Shown here: piece by piece, positions 51,390 to 60,160 of the stretch | How the letters are laid out: every line of letters begins with the position of its first letter | Position numbering within the stretch: the first letter of the stretch is position 1 | NCBI RefSeq assembly: GCF_003813775.1 | Contig: NZ_RPDH01000001.1 | Coordinates: 1,612,001 to 1,676,000, forward strand | DNA: 64,000 nt | Reading direction: 5' to 3' | Origin: Chitinophaga lutea | Lineage (GTDB): Bacteria > Bacteroidota > Bacteroidia > Chitinophagales > Chitinophagaceae | Position numbers and translations under genes: made by a program | The notes under the pieces: model-generated | Seen by the model: the letters and a program-made list of their open reading frames with translations, nothing else | Databases searched by the model: none | What the model was told of the DNA's origin: nothing

Positions 51390-53042
51390 ATGAAGAAGAT
51401 AACCCTACTATTAACGGAAATCGCCAATCTTCTGACATCCGATTCTATGCGCTGGCAGTTTTTGACCCGGATTAATCTCTTGCTGGCCTTCATGACCACT
51501 TTATATGGTACGGGTTTTTATCTGTACACCCATGACCTCCGTGGACTGGTCCCGAACCTGATAGAAGCACTCCTGTTTATAATAATTGCTACAATTAACC
51601 AATTTCGGCTACACTTTATGGCTGCCCATTTAACGGTACTGGTCAGTAATTTAACCATCGTGTACTATAGTGCCTTACTGGGTAGTATCGTGGAGGTGCA
51701 TTTACTCGTCATTTTTTATGTTGGATTGGCCTTTTACCTCTTCCGGGATAATATTACACACTGTGCCATCTCCGTATCTATTACGGCGTTTGCGTGGATT
51801 TGTTGTGAGGTAACTTACTATCTTGAATGGGTACATCCAATCGAGATAAGCCGTGACCACCTTTTTGCCACCCGCTGGCTGGCAATTCCATTTATACTGA
51901 TACTGGACATACTGATGATCTCACTGCACATTTATATTATTTGGCGGCAGCTCAAAAGCAGAACACAAAAATTCGCAGAATCTTCGCATGAATTGCGGAA
52001 TGCTTTCCAGCTAATTCTTAGCATCATTGAAAAAGAGCGCCGGGACGGCCACAATTCACCGCAAATGGATGAGATCTATCGTTCGGCGTTATTTGTTCGA
52101 CAGCTTGTTACCTCAGAACTTGACACCGCCAAAATAGAAGCCGGCCAGGAGGACCAGATTACACTTCATTCGGTTGAAATCAAACCATTTTTGGATAGTA
52201 TCGTTGCACAGAACCGTTTTCTGGCTGCCGACAAAAACGTGACCATCGACTACAGTTGCAAAATGCCCACCTACATTCTGACCGACCAACCAGCTATTAT
52301 TAAAATCGTGAACAATCTGTTGAGCAACGCCATCAAATTCACCCCCATCGGCTCTACCGTTTCAGTACAGATTTTCTATTCAGAAGAAAGGTGGCAAATC
52401 AACGTAACCGACCAGGGTCCAGGGATTGACCAAACCCTGCTGCCCAAAATCTATGCGCCGTATGTGTCAAAAGGGGGGAGCCTCGAAGGGACGGGCTTAG
52501 GACTCTTTATTACCCGCAAACTGGTACGGCAATTAAGAGGCAGCATCAGCCTGACCCCTTTTGACGGAGGAACAAAAGCGACCATTATTTTACCCCTGAA
52601 AATTGGCACCCCGCCAAACGCGCATAGCCCTATATGGGACCGGCAACCATTGGGAGGCAAAACCGTGCTGATCATAGAAGACAACGAAATGATGCTCACC
52701 CTGACTGGCCGGTTTATGGAGCAAGCGGGGGCAGCGACGTTGTTAGCACGGGACGCACTTGTTGGATATGAGCTTGCCCAACGACATATACCGGATGCTA
52801 TTATTCTGGATCTCGAAACAAGCGATAAGATTTCCGGTCCGGCTGCCATACGCATGTTCAAATCGTACGTTCCCTTGCAGAAGGTACCTATCATCGTGTT
52901 AACGGGTGCCACGATGAAGGAAACGCTTGCTCAGGCAACAAATGCGGGAGCCGCCAAGTGCTTTTCAAAGCCATTACCCTACAGTGATGTGTTAATTTTT
53001 ATGCGTGATCTGTTTCCTAAAAATGCGGCTATCGAATCCTGA
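51390..53042 (+). CDS. Hybrid sensor histidine kinase with C-terminal receiver
   Basis: A 550-residue membrane kinase. About six membrane helices occupy residues 25-190 (for example FLTRINLLLAFMTTLYGTGFYLY and WLAIPFILILDILMISLHIYIIW). The H box is ESSHELRNAFQLILSIIEK (near residue 198). The ATPase domain has NNLLSNAIKFTPIGSTV (N box), VTDQGPGID (G1) and GTGLGLFITRKLV (G2). The receiver (about 430-550) has VLIIEDNEMM, the phosphoacceptor in IILDLETSD, VLTGA and FSKPLP. There is no separate output regulator next to it. The 3' end overlaps the convergent terpene synthase by 14 bases. Confidence 0.9.
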   Translation: MKKITLLLTEIANLLTSDSMRWQFLTRINLLLAFMTTLYGTGFYLYTHDLRGLVPNLIEALLFIIIATINQFRLHFMAAHLTVLVSNLTIVYYSALLGSIVEVHLLVIFYVGLAFYLFRDNITHCAISVSITAFAWICCEVTYYLEWVHPIEISRDHLFATRWLAIPFILILDILMISLHIYIIWRQLKSRTQKFAESSHELRNAFQLILSIIEKERRDGHNSPQMDEIYRSALFVRQLVTSELDTAKIEAGQEDQITLHSVEIKPFLDSIVAQNRFLAADKNVTIDYSCKMPTYILTDQPAIIKIVNNLLSNAIKFTPIGSTVSVQIFYSEERWQINVTDQGPGIDQTLLPKIYAPYVSKGGSLEGTGLGLFITRKLVRQLRGSISLTPFDGGTKATIILPLKIGTPPNAHSPIWDRQPLGGKTVLIIEDNEMMLTLTGRFMEQAGAATLLARDALVGYELAQRHIPDAIILDLETSDKISGPAAIRMFKSYVPLQKVPIIVLTGATMKETLAQATNAGAAKCFSKPLPYSDVLIFMRDLFPKNAAIES

Positions 53043-54003
53043 CAACCGGCCTGTTCAGCAGCGGCACAAAACGATACCGTTGCGTATCTACAGTTGACCA
53101 AACAATATTTGCATTCATCATCACACCCAGCCCTTGCGTAAAGCGCACCACTTCGGCATCTACCAGCGTATCGCCAAATACCGGAGGATTCCACCCCAAC
53201 TGAATAAATTCCTTCACCCATTTATCATGAAAACGCACAGCAGCATGAACTGCTTCTTTAATACTGCCCCCCCTTTCCCGCCGCAATAACATCACCAGGT
53301 TCAGTTCGTCGCCTTCAGCCAATTCTTTCCTAAACGAAAAGATATCATTTGCCCAGCAGATGGTGGATGCAGCCAAGTGCATGAGCCTTTGCATCGTGCA
53401 ATTCTCATAAACATAATCTGGAAGATCTATTTGTTCCATGACCAGCAGCAGATAGGCGAAAAAGTTGGCTCCGCCGATCATGGGACGAAATTTCAAATAC
53501 TCACTAAGATCAGGCGATACATCCCTGTCCACAATTTCCATACGCCAAAGATTGGCCTGCAGTGCAGCTTTTAAACTTGCTTTAAATCTGTGTTGCCATA
53601 CCTGCGTACTGATGGCCATCAACCTATGCCAAATATCAGCAAAGCCAGTCAGTACAGCACTATCTACCGGAGCCGCGGTATTTTCCATGATAGAGATCAT
53701 GCTATTGACCATGCCTTTGAACATCCGGCTTTTCATACCTTTAGTCTGATGGCCATCAAAATCGTCGTCCAGTAAAAATAGTAGGGCATTAAAATCGGAG
53801 GCAACACATAGCCGCTCCAAGTCGGCATGAGGGAACATTCGCGCGACCATCCAGGTGAAATTCCCTTCACCGTTCATCCGGCGCTCTCTATCAGTCGGCA
53901 ACAATCCATAGCGGGACATCCACAAAGCAGTGGAATCTTCAGCTAATTGTAAAAATGGGTTTAGCTTTCCCGGGAATGGGGAAAGCAGCTTTACGTGTAC
54001 CAT
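53029..54003 (-). CDS. Class I terpene synthase
   Basis: A 324-residue cyclase of typical bacterial length. The Asp-rich metal motif is in ALLFLLDDDFDGH (near residue 78). The second metal motif is CWANDIFSFRKELAEGDELN (near 215; N, S and E positions of the NSE triad). An Arg-Tyr pair is present at the C-terminus (QRYRF). It would ionise a prenyl diphosphate, probably farnesyl or geranyl diphosphate, to a cyclic terpene. No prenyl transferase or P450 lies beside it. It is convergent with, and overlaps by 14 bases, the hybrid kinase. Confidence 0.9.
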   Translation of the reverse strand: MVHVKLLSPFPGKLNPFLQLAEDSTALWMSRYGLLPTDRERRMNGEGNFTWMVARMFPHADLERLCVASDFNALLFLLDDDFDGHQTKGMKSRMFKGMVNSMISIMENTAAPVDSAVLTGFADIWHRLMAISTQVWQHRFKASLKAALQANLWRMEIVDRDVSPDLSEYLKFRPMIGGANFFAYLLLVMEQIDLPDYVYENCTMQRLMHLAASTICWANDIFSFRKELAEGDELNLVMLLRRERGGSIKEAVHAAVRFHDKWVKEFIQLGWNPPVFGDTLVDAEVVRFTQGLGVMMNANIVWSTVDTQRYRFVPLLNRPVVRIR

Positions 54004-54621
54004 AATCTGCGCTTTTATAATGGTTATTAATCTATTATAATATAACTATTATAAATCATGGAAGATGTTAATTGCGCGGATAGAAGATTGTTAATGTGGG
54101 GTGCAGAAATAGCGCAGTGAAAGCGTTTGTTTCATCTGTTTACCTTGCCCAAACATTTGTATCAGGCAATTTAAATGCACTGCTCCCAGAACGAACCTAT
54201 AGAAAGTGGAAAAGGATAATTGAAGCGAAGGATTCAATACATACGTGGCCTTTTTCAATGCCGCGATTCTATTTTAAAAAAGGAATTCGTTCTTTGAAAC
54301 GGAAAGCAATAAACGATATTCTAAAGCCCTTACATTTGAAACTGCAGCATACATTTAAATTCATAAGAATATAAAAAAAGAATATTTATGGAATTCACTA
54401 TTTTATGTATCTTTTAAATGGCAAAAGGCCGAGCGGTTAAATAGAAAAGCACCGATTACTCCCATGTAGCAACAAATTCGCTCAGCAGAGATCATCTTGG
54501 TTGCGCTTTATTTTCCCAACTGTATTATGATATTCTTTGTTCATTATTCCATATAAACAGGGAAATGATTGCTCTATGATTTGCCCGATGGAAAACACCC
54601 TCGTTAATCCAATCCCATAAT
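54004..54621. other. AT-rich intergenic region between divergent genes
   Basis: About 620 bases holding the upstream regions of the terpene synthase (leftward) and the metallopeptidase lipoprotein (rightward). The frame at 54096-54374 (92 aa) is Lys/Arg-rich and could be a small gene remnant, but I see no support for it. No strong hairpins. Confidence 0.35.
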
Positions 54622-56106
54622 ATGAAAAAGTGCTTATCGTTAACTTTAATTGCCGTCACTGCCGGTCTGTTATTCTATGGTTGCTCAAAGAATAACGCAA
54701 CAGAGAAACCCACCCCGCAGGAACAACAAGGAGATTTCTCCTTAGACAACGCGAAGTCCTATTTCGAGGATTACATAAAATCCGTCGATAATGCTTCCAT
54801 CATTGGGAACGCCCCTACCAAATACCATAATATTCCCGACTGGCAGAACGCCAAACTCGAAAAAGGGGACAATAATATTTTATTCTGGAAAGTCCCCCTC
54901 AACAGTAAAAAAATAACGCTTCGGCGTCTAACCGAGTTCAGGAATGGACAGAAGCCAAAAGATATTTTTTTGCCCAGCCCCTGGCTTCTTATATACCAGG
55001 ATTCAACGCGAACCATGCAAATGCTGGTTATGCAGGCGGTGCCTGCCAAATCTACATTTGAGCCATCCGGATTCGATGGGGAGGTAAAAATGTTCACCTG
55101 GACGGGAGATTATCAAGTCGGTTTTATATACGAAAACGGCGAAAAGTGCAAACAAATCACACCGGCTAATACCACTCGAAAAAGAAAATTCGATCCTAAT
55201 GCTCGGTATGAATATACATGCAAGGAATATTTGGAATGCGAATATCAGTCGCAATGCTCTGGCATGACCTCAGATGGGTTTCACGTTTTTGTAGCGTTCG
55301 CAACCGTACGCGATGAATACAGCTGCTTTTCGCCTTCAGAAGACCCCCACCTTTCCGCGTTTAGTGCGAATCCCTCTGTGTCTTGGAGTTGCGGTGTTTG
55401 GGAACAAACAAACACCACTACAACGGTGATCTGCGAAGATGTTTGGATTGATGACATTCCTGACAACGACCCGGAGCCTGAACCGTATATACCCGACCCG
55501 ACACTACCAGAAGGTTACGGCGTGGAAACCGTCGACGTGAAGTTGAAAAATCCGTGCCATAAGGAAACGGCCATTGACATGATGAATTACCGGATGATGA
55601 GTGATATTGTTGAAAAAGCCCAGCGGATTTTTGGAGTCTCCCGTAAAGTCAACTTAACATTTCAGGATAAAGAGCAATTTGCCATCGACTACCCCAGTAC
55701 AACATGGCAAAATTCATGGAACGGAGCAACCGGCACTAAACACGTTGGTGACAAAATGAATGTGACAATTTATTTAAATTCTCCCAAATTTGCCGACGCT
55801 TCGAAAGAGGCACTCATGCAAGTTTTTCTCCACGAGTTAGTACACGCTATACTGGCGGATGAAGGAGATTATACAGAAACTTACGAACATCAGTTGATGG
55901 CAAAAAATTATTATGAGGAAATGAACGCCTTTATGATGGATATGTTTGGCATGAGCAAGTCAGACGCTGAATTGCTAAATCTTACGGGACTGGGCAACAC
56001 TATTTTGGGAGCAACTCTATTGCAGGCTTTTCCAGAAAGGTATGAGGCAGCTCGGCTACTTTTTATTGAATATCGAACCGGTGCGAAGGGTACAAAATGC
56101 GACTGA
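54622..56106 (+). CDS. Lipoprotein with C-terminal zinc metallopeptidase-like domain
   Basis: A 494-residue lipoprotein (MKKCLSLTLIAVTAGLLFYGC). The N-terminal ~230 residues are beta-rich, with a Cys cluster (YTCKEYLECEYQSQCSG). An acidic linker follows (near 280-305, WIDDIPDNDPEPEPYIPDP). The C-terminal domain (about 310-494) has LMQVFLHELVHAILADEGDY, an HExxH site with a later Glu/Asp-rich helix (EHQLMAKNYYEEMNAFMMDMFG) that could supply the third ligand. Related Chitinophaga lipoproteins with this layout are common, but the substrate is unknown. It is followed by a small secreted gene 66 bases downstream. Confidence 0.72.
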   Translation: MKKCLSLTLIAVTAGLLFYGCSKNNATEKPTPQEQQGDFSLDNAKSYFEDYIKSVDNASIIGNAPTKYHNIPDWQNAKLEKGDNNILFWKVPLNSKKITLRRLTEFRNGQKPKDIFLPSPWLLIYQDSTRTMQMLVMQAVPAKSTFEPSGFDGEVKMFTWTGDYQVGFIYENGEKCKQITPANTTRKRKFDPNARYEYTCKEYLECEYQSQCSGMTSDGFHVFVAFATVRDEYSCFSPSEDPHLSAFSANPSVSWSCGVWEQTNTTTTVICEDVWIDDIPDNDPEPEPYIPDPTLPEGYGVETVDVKLKNPCHKETAIDMMNYRMMSDIVEKAQRIFGVSRKVNLTFQDKEQFAIDYPSTTWQNSWNGATGTKHVGDKMNVTIYLNSPKFADASKEALMQVFLHELVHAILADEGDYTETYEHQLMAKNYYEEMNAFMMDMFGMSKSDAELLNLTGLGNTILGATLLQAFPERYEAARLLFIEYRTGAKGTKCD

Positions 56107-56172
56107 ACCTATTTTAGCAAAAAAGTACTACTTTAAATTATAGCTACAAGATTAAACAAAACGATAGATCTT

Positions 56173-56691
56173 ATGAAAAAAGCAATATTTCTGATCATGA
56201 TATTGACTATTGGCTATCTTCAAGGATATGCACAAAAGCTGCCGGCAGATTTAATTAAATCAATTTCAAATGCTATCACCCCCAAATTTACGGCGCACGC
56301 CGATTCGGTAGATATATATACCGTTGCACTCGTATTGTCAGCCGACGGCAAACGACAATCCCTAACGTTTTCAGCTGGAACACCGGCATCTGTCAAAGAT
56401 GATATAGTACGGCGATTAAATGCAGCTTACGTTCACCTTACACCATTGGACACGTACTGGAAGGAATATTGCAAAAAAAATGACATCCGAAACAATACCT
56501 GCTTTATTCAACCGGTGCTCGTGCGATTTGAGGAAACTGACAAGAGGATTTTCACAGTGGACCAGGTATCTGACAAGGTTACCGCTGCTTTAACTTTTGA
56601 AGACATGTATTTGGGTGTCAAGGAAAATATGAAGATTGTATGGTTACCCGCAAAAACCTCACGTATATTACGTGAACGGGTGGTACAGTAG
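56173..56691 (+). CDS. Small secreted hypothetical protein (172 aa)
   Basis: A 172-residue protein with signal MKKAIFLIMILTIGYLQGYAQ. The mature part is alpha/beta: ISNAITPKFTAHADSVDIYTVALVLSADGKRQSLTFS, HLTPLDTYWKEYCKKNDIRNNTCFIQPVLVRFEE. Two Cys flank a 13-residue loop and may pair. No recognised family. Same strand as the metallopeptidase lipoprotein; possibly co-transcribed. Confidence 0.6.
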   Translation: MKKAIFLIMILTIGYLQGYAQKLPADLIKSISNAITPKFTAHADSVDIYTVALVLSADGKRQSLTFSAGTPASVKDDIVRRLNAAYVHLTPLDTYWKEYCKKNDIRNNTCFIQPVLVRFEETDKRIFTVDQVSDKVTAALTFEDMYLGVKENMKIVWLPAKTSRILRERVVQ

Positions 56692-56869
56692 GCGACCAGA
56701 AATATACCAGTGTCGCGTTGATGGGCAGCAGGTTAAACAAAGTGAGAAAATATCTGCTTTATAATGCATTTCCTGAAATAATTTGGATATTTAAGGTACT
56801 CATACGATTATCTTTCGCATGTGTTGACCGCTGAAAGCAAGACAAACACTTTGAGCACAAAATTCTAAA

Positions 56870-58090
56870 ATGAAGAGTCTTTTTAGGGGATACTATAAAT
56901 TAACTTCTGAGGAAATAAACGAAGTATGGAAAAAAGGGTTTATTTCGCTGGACACAAACGTCCTTTTCAATTTTTACAGATACTCTGAAAATACACGCAT
57001 TGAGATATTTCGCGTACTTAAAACCTTTGGAAATCAACTTTGGCTACCTTACAACGTAGCACAAGAATTTCACAAAGGGCGGATTGAGGTCATTGCAGGC
57101 GAGGTTAAGACTTATGAAGATGCCATAAAGAATTTTTCTGAATTGGAAAAATCGATACTTCAAAACAAGCGTTCCCCTCATTTGAGCGATAGTATAGTTG
57201 AGGCATTTAAGAATAATTTTAAAGCCTGTGTTGAAGATTTGGGAGCCAAACGGGATTTTTATAACAAGTTATTACATGAAGATGCCATCCTCAGCGAAAT
57301 AACGGAGCTATTTGATGGCAAAGTCGGTAAACCTATGAACGCAGAGGAAATCAAATTAATTGAAAAGGAAGGAGAAGAAAGATACAAAAACAAAGTCCCA
57401 CCTGGATATGAGGACGCAGCAAAGCAAACTAACAAATTCGGAGATTTATTCATCTGGAAACAATTGATAGCTCGTTCAAAAGAAACTGCCCAACCCTTTA
57501 TCTTTATCAGTGACGACATAAAAGATGATTGGTGGCTTCGATCCCGCGGACAGTCCATATCTCCAAGACCTGAACTGCAACAGGAACTTTTCGAATTTAG
57601 CGGCCAGATACTTATCCTCTATACGTCCGACAGATTTTTAGATCGCTATTCAGAATCTACGAAAGGTCATGCAAAGGTCGAGGAAGCCGTTATTGAGGAA
57701 GTTAGGTCGGTAGGTAGTTTGCCCAGTAAGGCTCCTGAAAATGAGAACGATCGTTTGAATCGTTCAGTTTATGAAAAAATTGTAACCCTCCTTCTGAGTA
57801 AAGAATTTAATACATTCAATAAATTCAACAATACAATAAATAGCCAAGATTTTAAGGATTTCACCAAGAATGCTCAAATGGTGTCATTTTTTCATGATTA
57901 CCTACACGCAATGTCCCAAAAAACAGAATTACCTAAAATCTATTTTAGTATAGATTCACTTCACGACGGTTTTAACATTGACAATAATCTGAATGAAGAA
58001 TCGAAAAACAACTCAAAAGACAATAGCACAAATGACCGAAACCATGAGGAAAATGGTGCTGCTGACAACCAGGACGCCCCCTCTCTTTAG
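56870..58090 (+). CDS. PIN-like domain nuclease (PIN_8 / DUF4935 type)
   Basis: A 406-residue cytosolic protein. Residues about 15-260 form a PIN-like domain: FISLDTNVLFNFYRYSENTR (first Asp), WLPYNVAQEFHKGRIEVI (Glu), an inserted helical region, GDLFIWKQLIARS (Asp), PFIFISDDIKDDWWLR (Asp pair) and LILYTSDRFLDRY. The rest is a low-complexity, Asn/Asp/Glu-rich tail. PIN-like proteins of this size cut RNA and are frequent in defence islands. No partner gene lies adjacent, so activity and trigger are unknown. It is the last gene before the attachment region. Confidence 0.75.
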   Translation: MKSLFRGYYKLTSEEINEVWKKGFISLDTNVLFNFYRYSENTRIEIFRVLKTFGNQLWLPYNVAQEFHKGRIEVIAGEVKTYEDAIKNFSELEKSILQNKRSPHLSDSIVEAFKNNFKACVEDLGAKRDFYNKLLHEDAILSEITELFDGKVGKPMNAEEIKLIEKEGEERYKNKVPPGYEDAAKQTNKFGDLFIWKQLIARSKETAQPFIFISDDIKDDWWLRSRGQSISPRPELQQELFEFSGQILILYTSDRFLDRYSESTKGHAKVEEAVIEEVRSVGSLPSKAPENENDRLNRSVYEKIVTLLLSKEFNTFNKFNNTINSQDFKDFTKNAQMVSFFHDYLHAMSQKTELPKIYFSIDSLHDGFNIDNNLNEESKNNSKDNSTNDRNHEENGAADNQDAPSL

Positions 58091-58251
58091 TCTAACAATC
58101 ATCCTCTTTTAAGGGGTGCAACATCACAGTACATTTCCTGTTAGTTGGAAATTTTCGTAACTTTGTATGGTAAAAGTTCTTTTAAAATAGTTGCCAGTGG
58201 CAGGGTTCAATGAATGAAAATTTTTTGATCTATGCCGGACTAAATTGGTAT

Positions 58252-58497
58252 AAAATACGCGGGTACCTGTCCGGGTACCTCACTGTTTATACGCTATTTT
58301 GTTGACTGACAATGAGCCTATAACACCGCGAGGTTCGATTCCTGATGGAACTTGAATACTTTGGAAAAAAATAGCCTCCGGTACCTAATCGGGTACCCAT
58401 CAAGTTTACCAACTTCTTTCTATTTGATTTCCAGACTTTCAGATGAACAGGTTCGATTCCTGGCGGGGCTACCAAAAATCCTTCAAATGCCCGTTTT
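58252..58497. repeat. Tandem pair of putative attachment units with 118-bp period
   Basis: Equivalent elements recur 118 bases apart. GGTACC occurs at 58262-58267 and 58274-58279 and again at 58380-58385 and 58392-58397, each pair 12 bases apart. The core AGGTTCGATTCCTG occurs at 58331-58344 and again at 58449-58462. The rest is diverged. The core is the T-arm of a tRNA. Paired motifs at a fixed distance inside the core look like integrase arm sites. This is the right end of the mobile region. Confidence 0.65.
58448..58474 (+). other. tRNA 3'-end fragment (attachment site, right junction)
   Basis: CAGG, TTCGATT loop, CCTGG, CGGGGCT, A and CCA form the 3' half of a T arm plus the acceptor strand, discriminator and encoded CCA of a tRNA. 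Nothing upstream can form the D and anticodon arms, so only the 3' end was kept. This is the usual footprint of an element integrated in the 3' end of a tRNA gene. It differs from the 3' end of the tRNA-Arg at 47365, so another tRNA was the target. Confidence 0.7.
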
Positions 58498-58527
58498 CGT
58501 TTCATCGAAGACGGGCATTTTTTATTG
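58485..58527 (+). terminator. Terminator of the original target tRNA
   Basis: 15-bp stem from AAATGCCCGT (58485-58494) to ACGGGCATTT (58511-58520), extended inward by TTTCG/CGAAG pairing, loop TTTCAT, then TTT. It follows the tRNA fragment by 10 bases, as expected for a tRNA transcription unit. Confidence 0.85.
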
Positions 58528-58597
58528 CGTTGAAACTTATTTTTGACCAAACAGTATAATATTGTAATTTCGTGTTCCATCAGATAAACATAAGAAT

Positions 58598-59467
58598 ATG
58601 AGAACGGCAATTAACATCATCCTGCTGGCCCTGCTGCTGACGGCACAGGTCGCTTCTTCACAAACCCGTAAATCACTGCAATGGATTGGCGGGCCTACCT
58701 TCGTTTTACACCTGGGCAGTTTCAAAATACTGACGGACCCGATGCTGGGACCTGTATCCGATACCGGCTTCATGATAAAAAAACATCCTTCTACCGGCCA
58801 ACTGAACGCCCCGATCAAACGCCTTGCCCCGCCGGCCCCGTTAGATACTTCCCGCATCGACCTGTTGCTGATCAGTCACCTGCATGCAGATCATTTTGAT
58901 GCCACCGCCAAGTCATTCCTCCAAAAACAGCTGCCGGTGATAGCGCCGGCATCCAACCGCGACATGCTCGTCCAATGGGGCTTTCACAATACCCGCGGCC
59001 TGCCATGGACCGACACCGTCCTGCTCGCCAAAGGCGCCGAAACCCTCCGCATCATCGCCATAAAAGCCAGGCATGCGGCGAAAGAACCACTCAACTCGGA
59101 ACTCGGCGAGGTAAACGGTTATGTGCTCGAATATAAATCCGGCCGCAGCAGCTACCGCATATACTGGTCCGGCGACACCGTCTGGTTCGATGATATGCAA
59201 AACCTCCTGCAGTACGGCCGCATCGACCTGTTCATTCCCCACATGGGCGCCGTAGGTGCGGACGGGCACATCGGGCGCCGGGGGCTCAATACAGCGGAAA
59301 CCCTGCAAATCATCCGCCTCTTGCAACCTTCCCTGATCATACCCGTGCACCACACTACTTTTACTCATTATGTGGAGCCGGTTTCCGTTTTGTATAATGC
59401 CGTGCACCAGACACCGTTTAAAAAACGGATAGTGAAGGTGAAAGAAGGAAAAATCGTTTCGCTATAA
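58598..59467 (+). CDS. Secreted metallo-beta-lactamase-fold hydrolase
   Basis: A 289-residue protein with signal MRTAINIILLALLLTAQVASSQ. The fold motif HLHADHFD (near residue 95) supplies zinc ligands; further ligands are likely in IYWSGDTVWFDD and IIPVHHTTFTH. It resembles UlaG/N-acyl-phosphatidylethanolamine-type hydrolases in the WIGGPTFVLHLGSFKILTDP opening. It is the first chromosomal gene after the attachment region, with an own terminator. Substrate unknown. Confidence 0.85.
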   Translation: MRTAINIILLALLLTAQVASSQTRKSLQWIGGPTFVLHLGSFKILTDPMLGPVSDTGFMIKKHPSTGQLNAPIKRLAPPAPLDTSRIDLLLISHLHADHFDATAKSFLQKQLPVIAPASNRDMLVQWGFHNTRGLPWTDTVLLAKGAETLRIIAIKARHAAKEPLNSELGEVNGYVLEYKSGRSSYRIYWSGDTVWFDDMQNLLQYGRIDLFIPHMGAVGADGHIGRRGLNTAETLQIIRLLQPSLIIPVHHTTFTHYVEPVSVLYNAVHQTPFKKRIVKVKEGKIVSL

Positions 59468-59484
59468 CAACACTGCCTTACCAT

Positions 59485-59517
59485 AAAATGCCGGTCCGCC
59501 TGGGCCGGCATTTTGTC
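59485..59517 (+). terminator. Terminator after the metallo-hydrolase gene
   Basis: 13-bp stem AAAATGCCGGTCC (59485-59497) / GGGCCGGCATTTT (59502-59514) with one T-G pair and a four-base loop. Confidence 0.85.
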
Positions 59518-59522
59518 TATAT

Positions 59523-60024
59523 GGCTCTTCTTCCGGCGCCGCGCTCGCGCTGCTCGCTGCCGCGAAACTCGGCCCCGGGAAAATAACCAAACTGGCGTTG
59601 TATGAACCGCCCTACGGCTCCGGGGTTGTGAGGTTTCCCGAAGAGAAAAGGAAGGTCAACGAGCTCATAGGAGCCCGTAGGCCGGGTGATGCCGTAACCG
59701 TTTTCATGGAAAGCAGGGGCACTCCGCCTGAGGCGATGGAAGACATGAAAAATCACCTCAATGGAAGGAAATGGAACGGGTAGGCCACACACTCGAATAT
59801 GATCCTGAAGTTTGGGAGATGGGACAATCCCCACCGACACCGCAAAAAAGATCGCCATGCCAACGCTTGTCATGGATGGCGGGAAGAGCTTTTATTTCGT
59901 GCATGCAACAGCCGACATGCTGGGGAAAATTATCCCAGTCGCCTCACGGAAAACGCTCAAAGACCAGCCCCACCAGGCTGCAGCTGAGGCCATGGCACCT
60001 GTGGTGAAAGAATTTTTTGCGTAA
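59523..60024 (+). pseudogene. Decayed alpha/beta hydrolase
   Basis: Protein-like remnants occur in three frames. GSSSGAALALLAAAKLG (nucleophile elbow G-x-S-x-G) and LALYEPPYGSGV, then GDAVTVFMESRGTPPEAMEDM, lie in frame 59523. ERVGHTLEYDPEV lies in the frame of 59771. AMPTLVMDGGKSFYFVHATADML and APVVKEFFA lie in the frame of 59812. The order matches a small alpha/beta hydrolase, but the N-terminal ~90 residues are gone and at least two frameshifts are needed. Located just inside the chromosome next to the att region. Confidence 0.75.
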
Positions 60025-60115
60025 TACACACTCCGCTTCATAAAAAAGCAGCTGCACCCAAAACAAAAGGCGCCGGGAATTGCTTAAGTGATTGCCTGTT
60101 TTCATCAGGCGCCCG

Positions 60116-60151
60116 AATAAAAAGGAGCTGTATCAAAAGTGATACAGCTCC
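60116..60151 (-). terminator. Terminator for the two leftward secreted-protein genes
   Basis: 11-bp stem GGAGCTGTATC (60124-60134) / GATACAGCTCC (60141-60151). On the minus strand it is followed by TTTTTATTC (complement of 60115-60123). It lies 9 bases beyond the stop at 60161. Confidence 0.85.
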
Positions 60152-60160
60152 CTTCTGTTA

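Noticed and set aside
47365..58474. Simple island bounded by the tRNA-Arg and the tRNA fragment
   Set aside because: The two 3' ends share only about 11 central bases; real att repeats should match through the acceptor end.
58287..58610. 107-aa minus-strand frame with an APPGIEP segment
   Set aside because: That segment is the typical false translation of the antisense of a tRNA T-arm and acceptor end; here it covers the att region.
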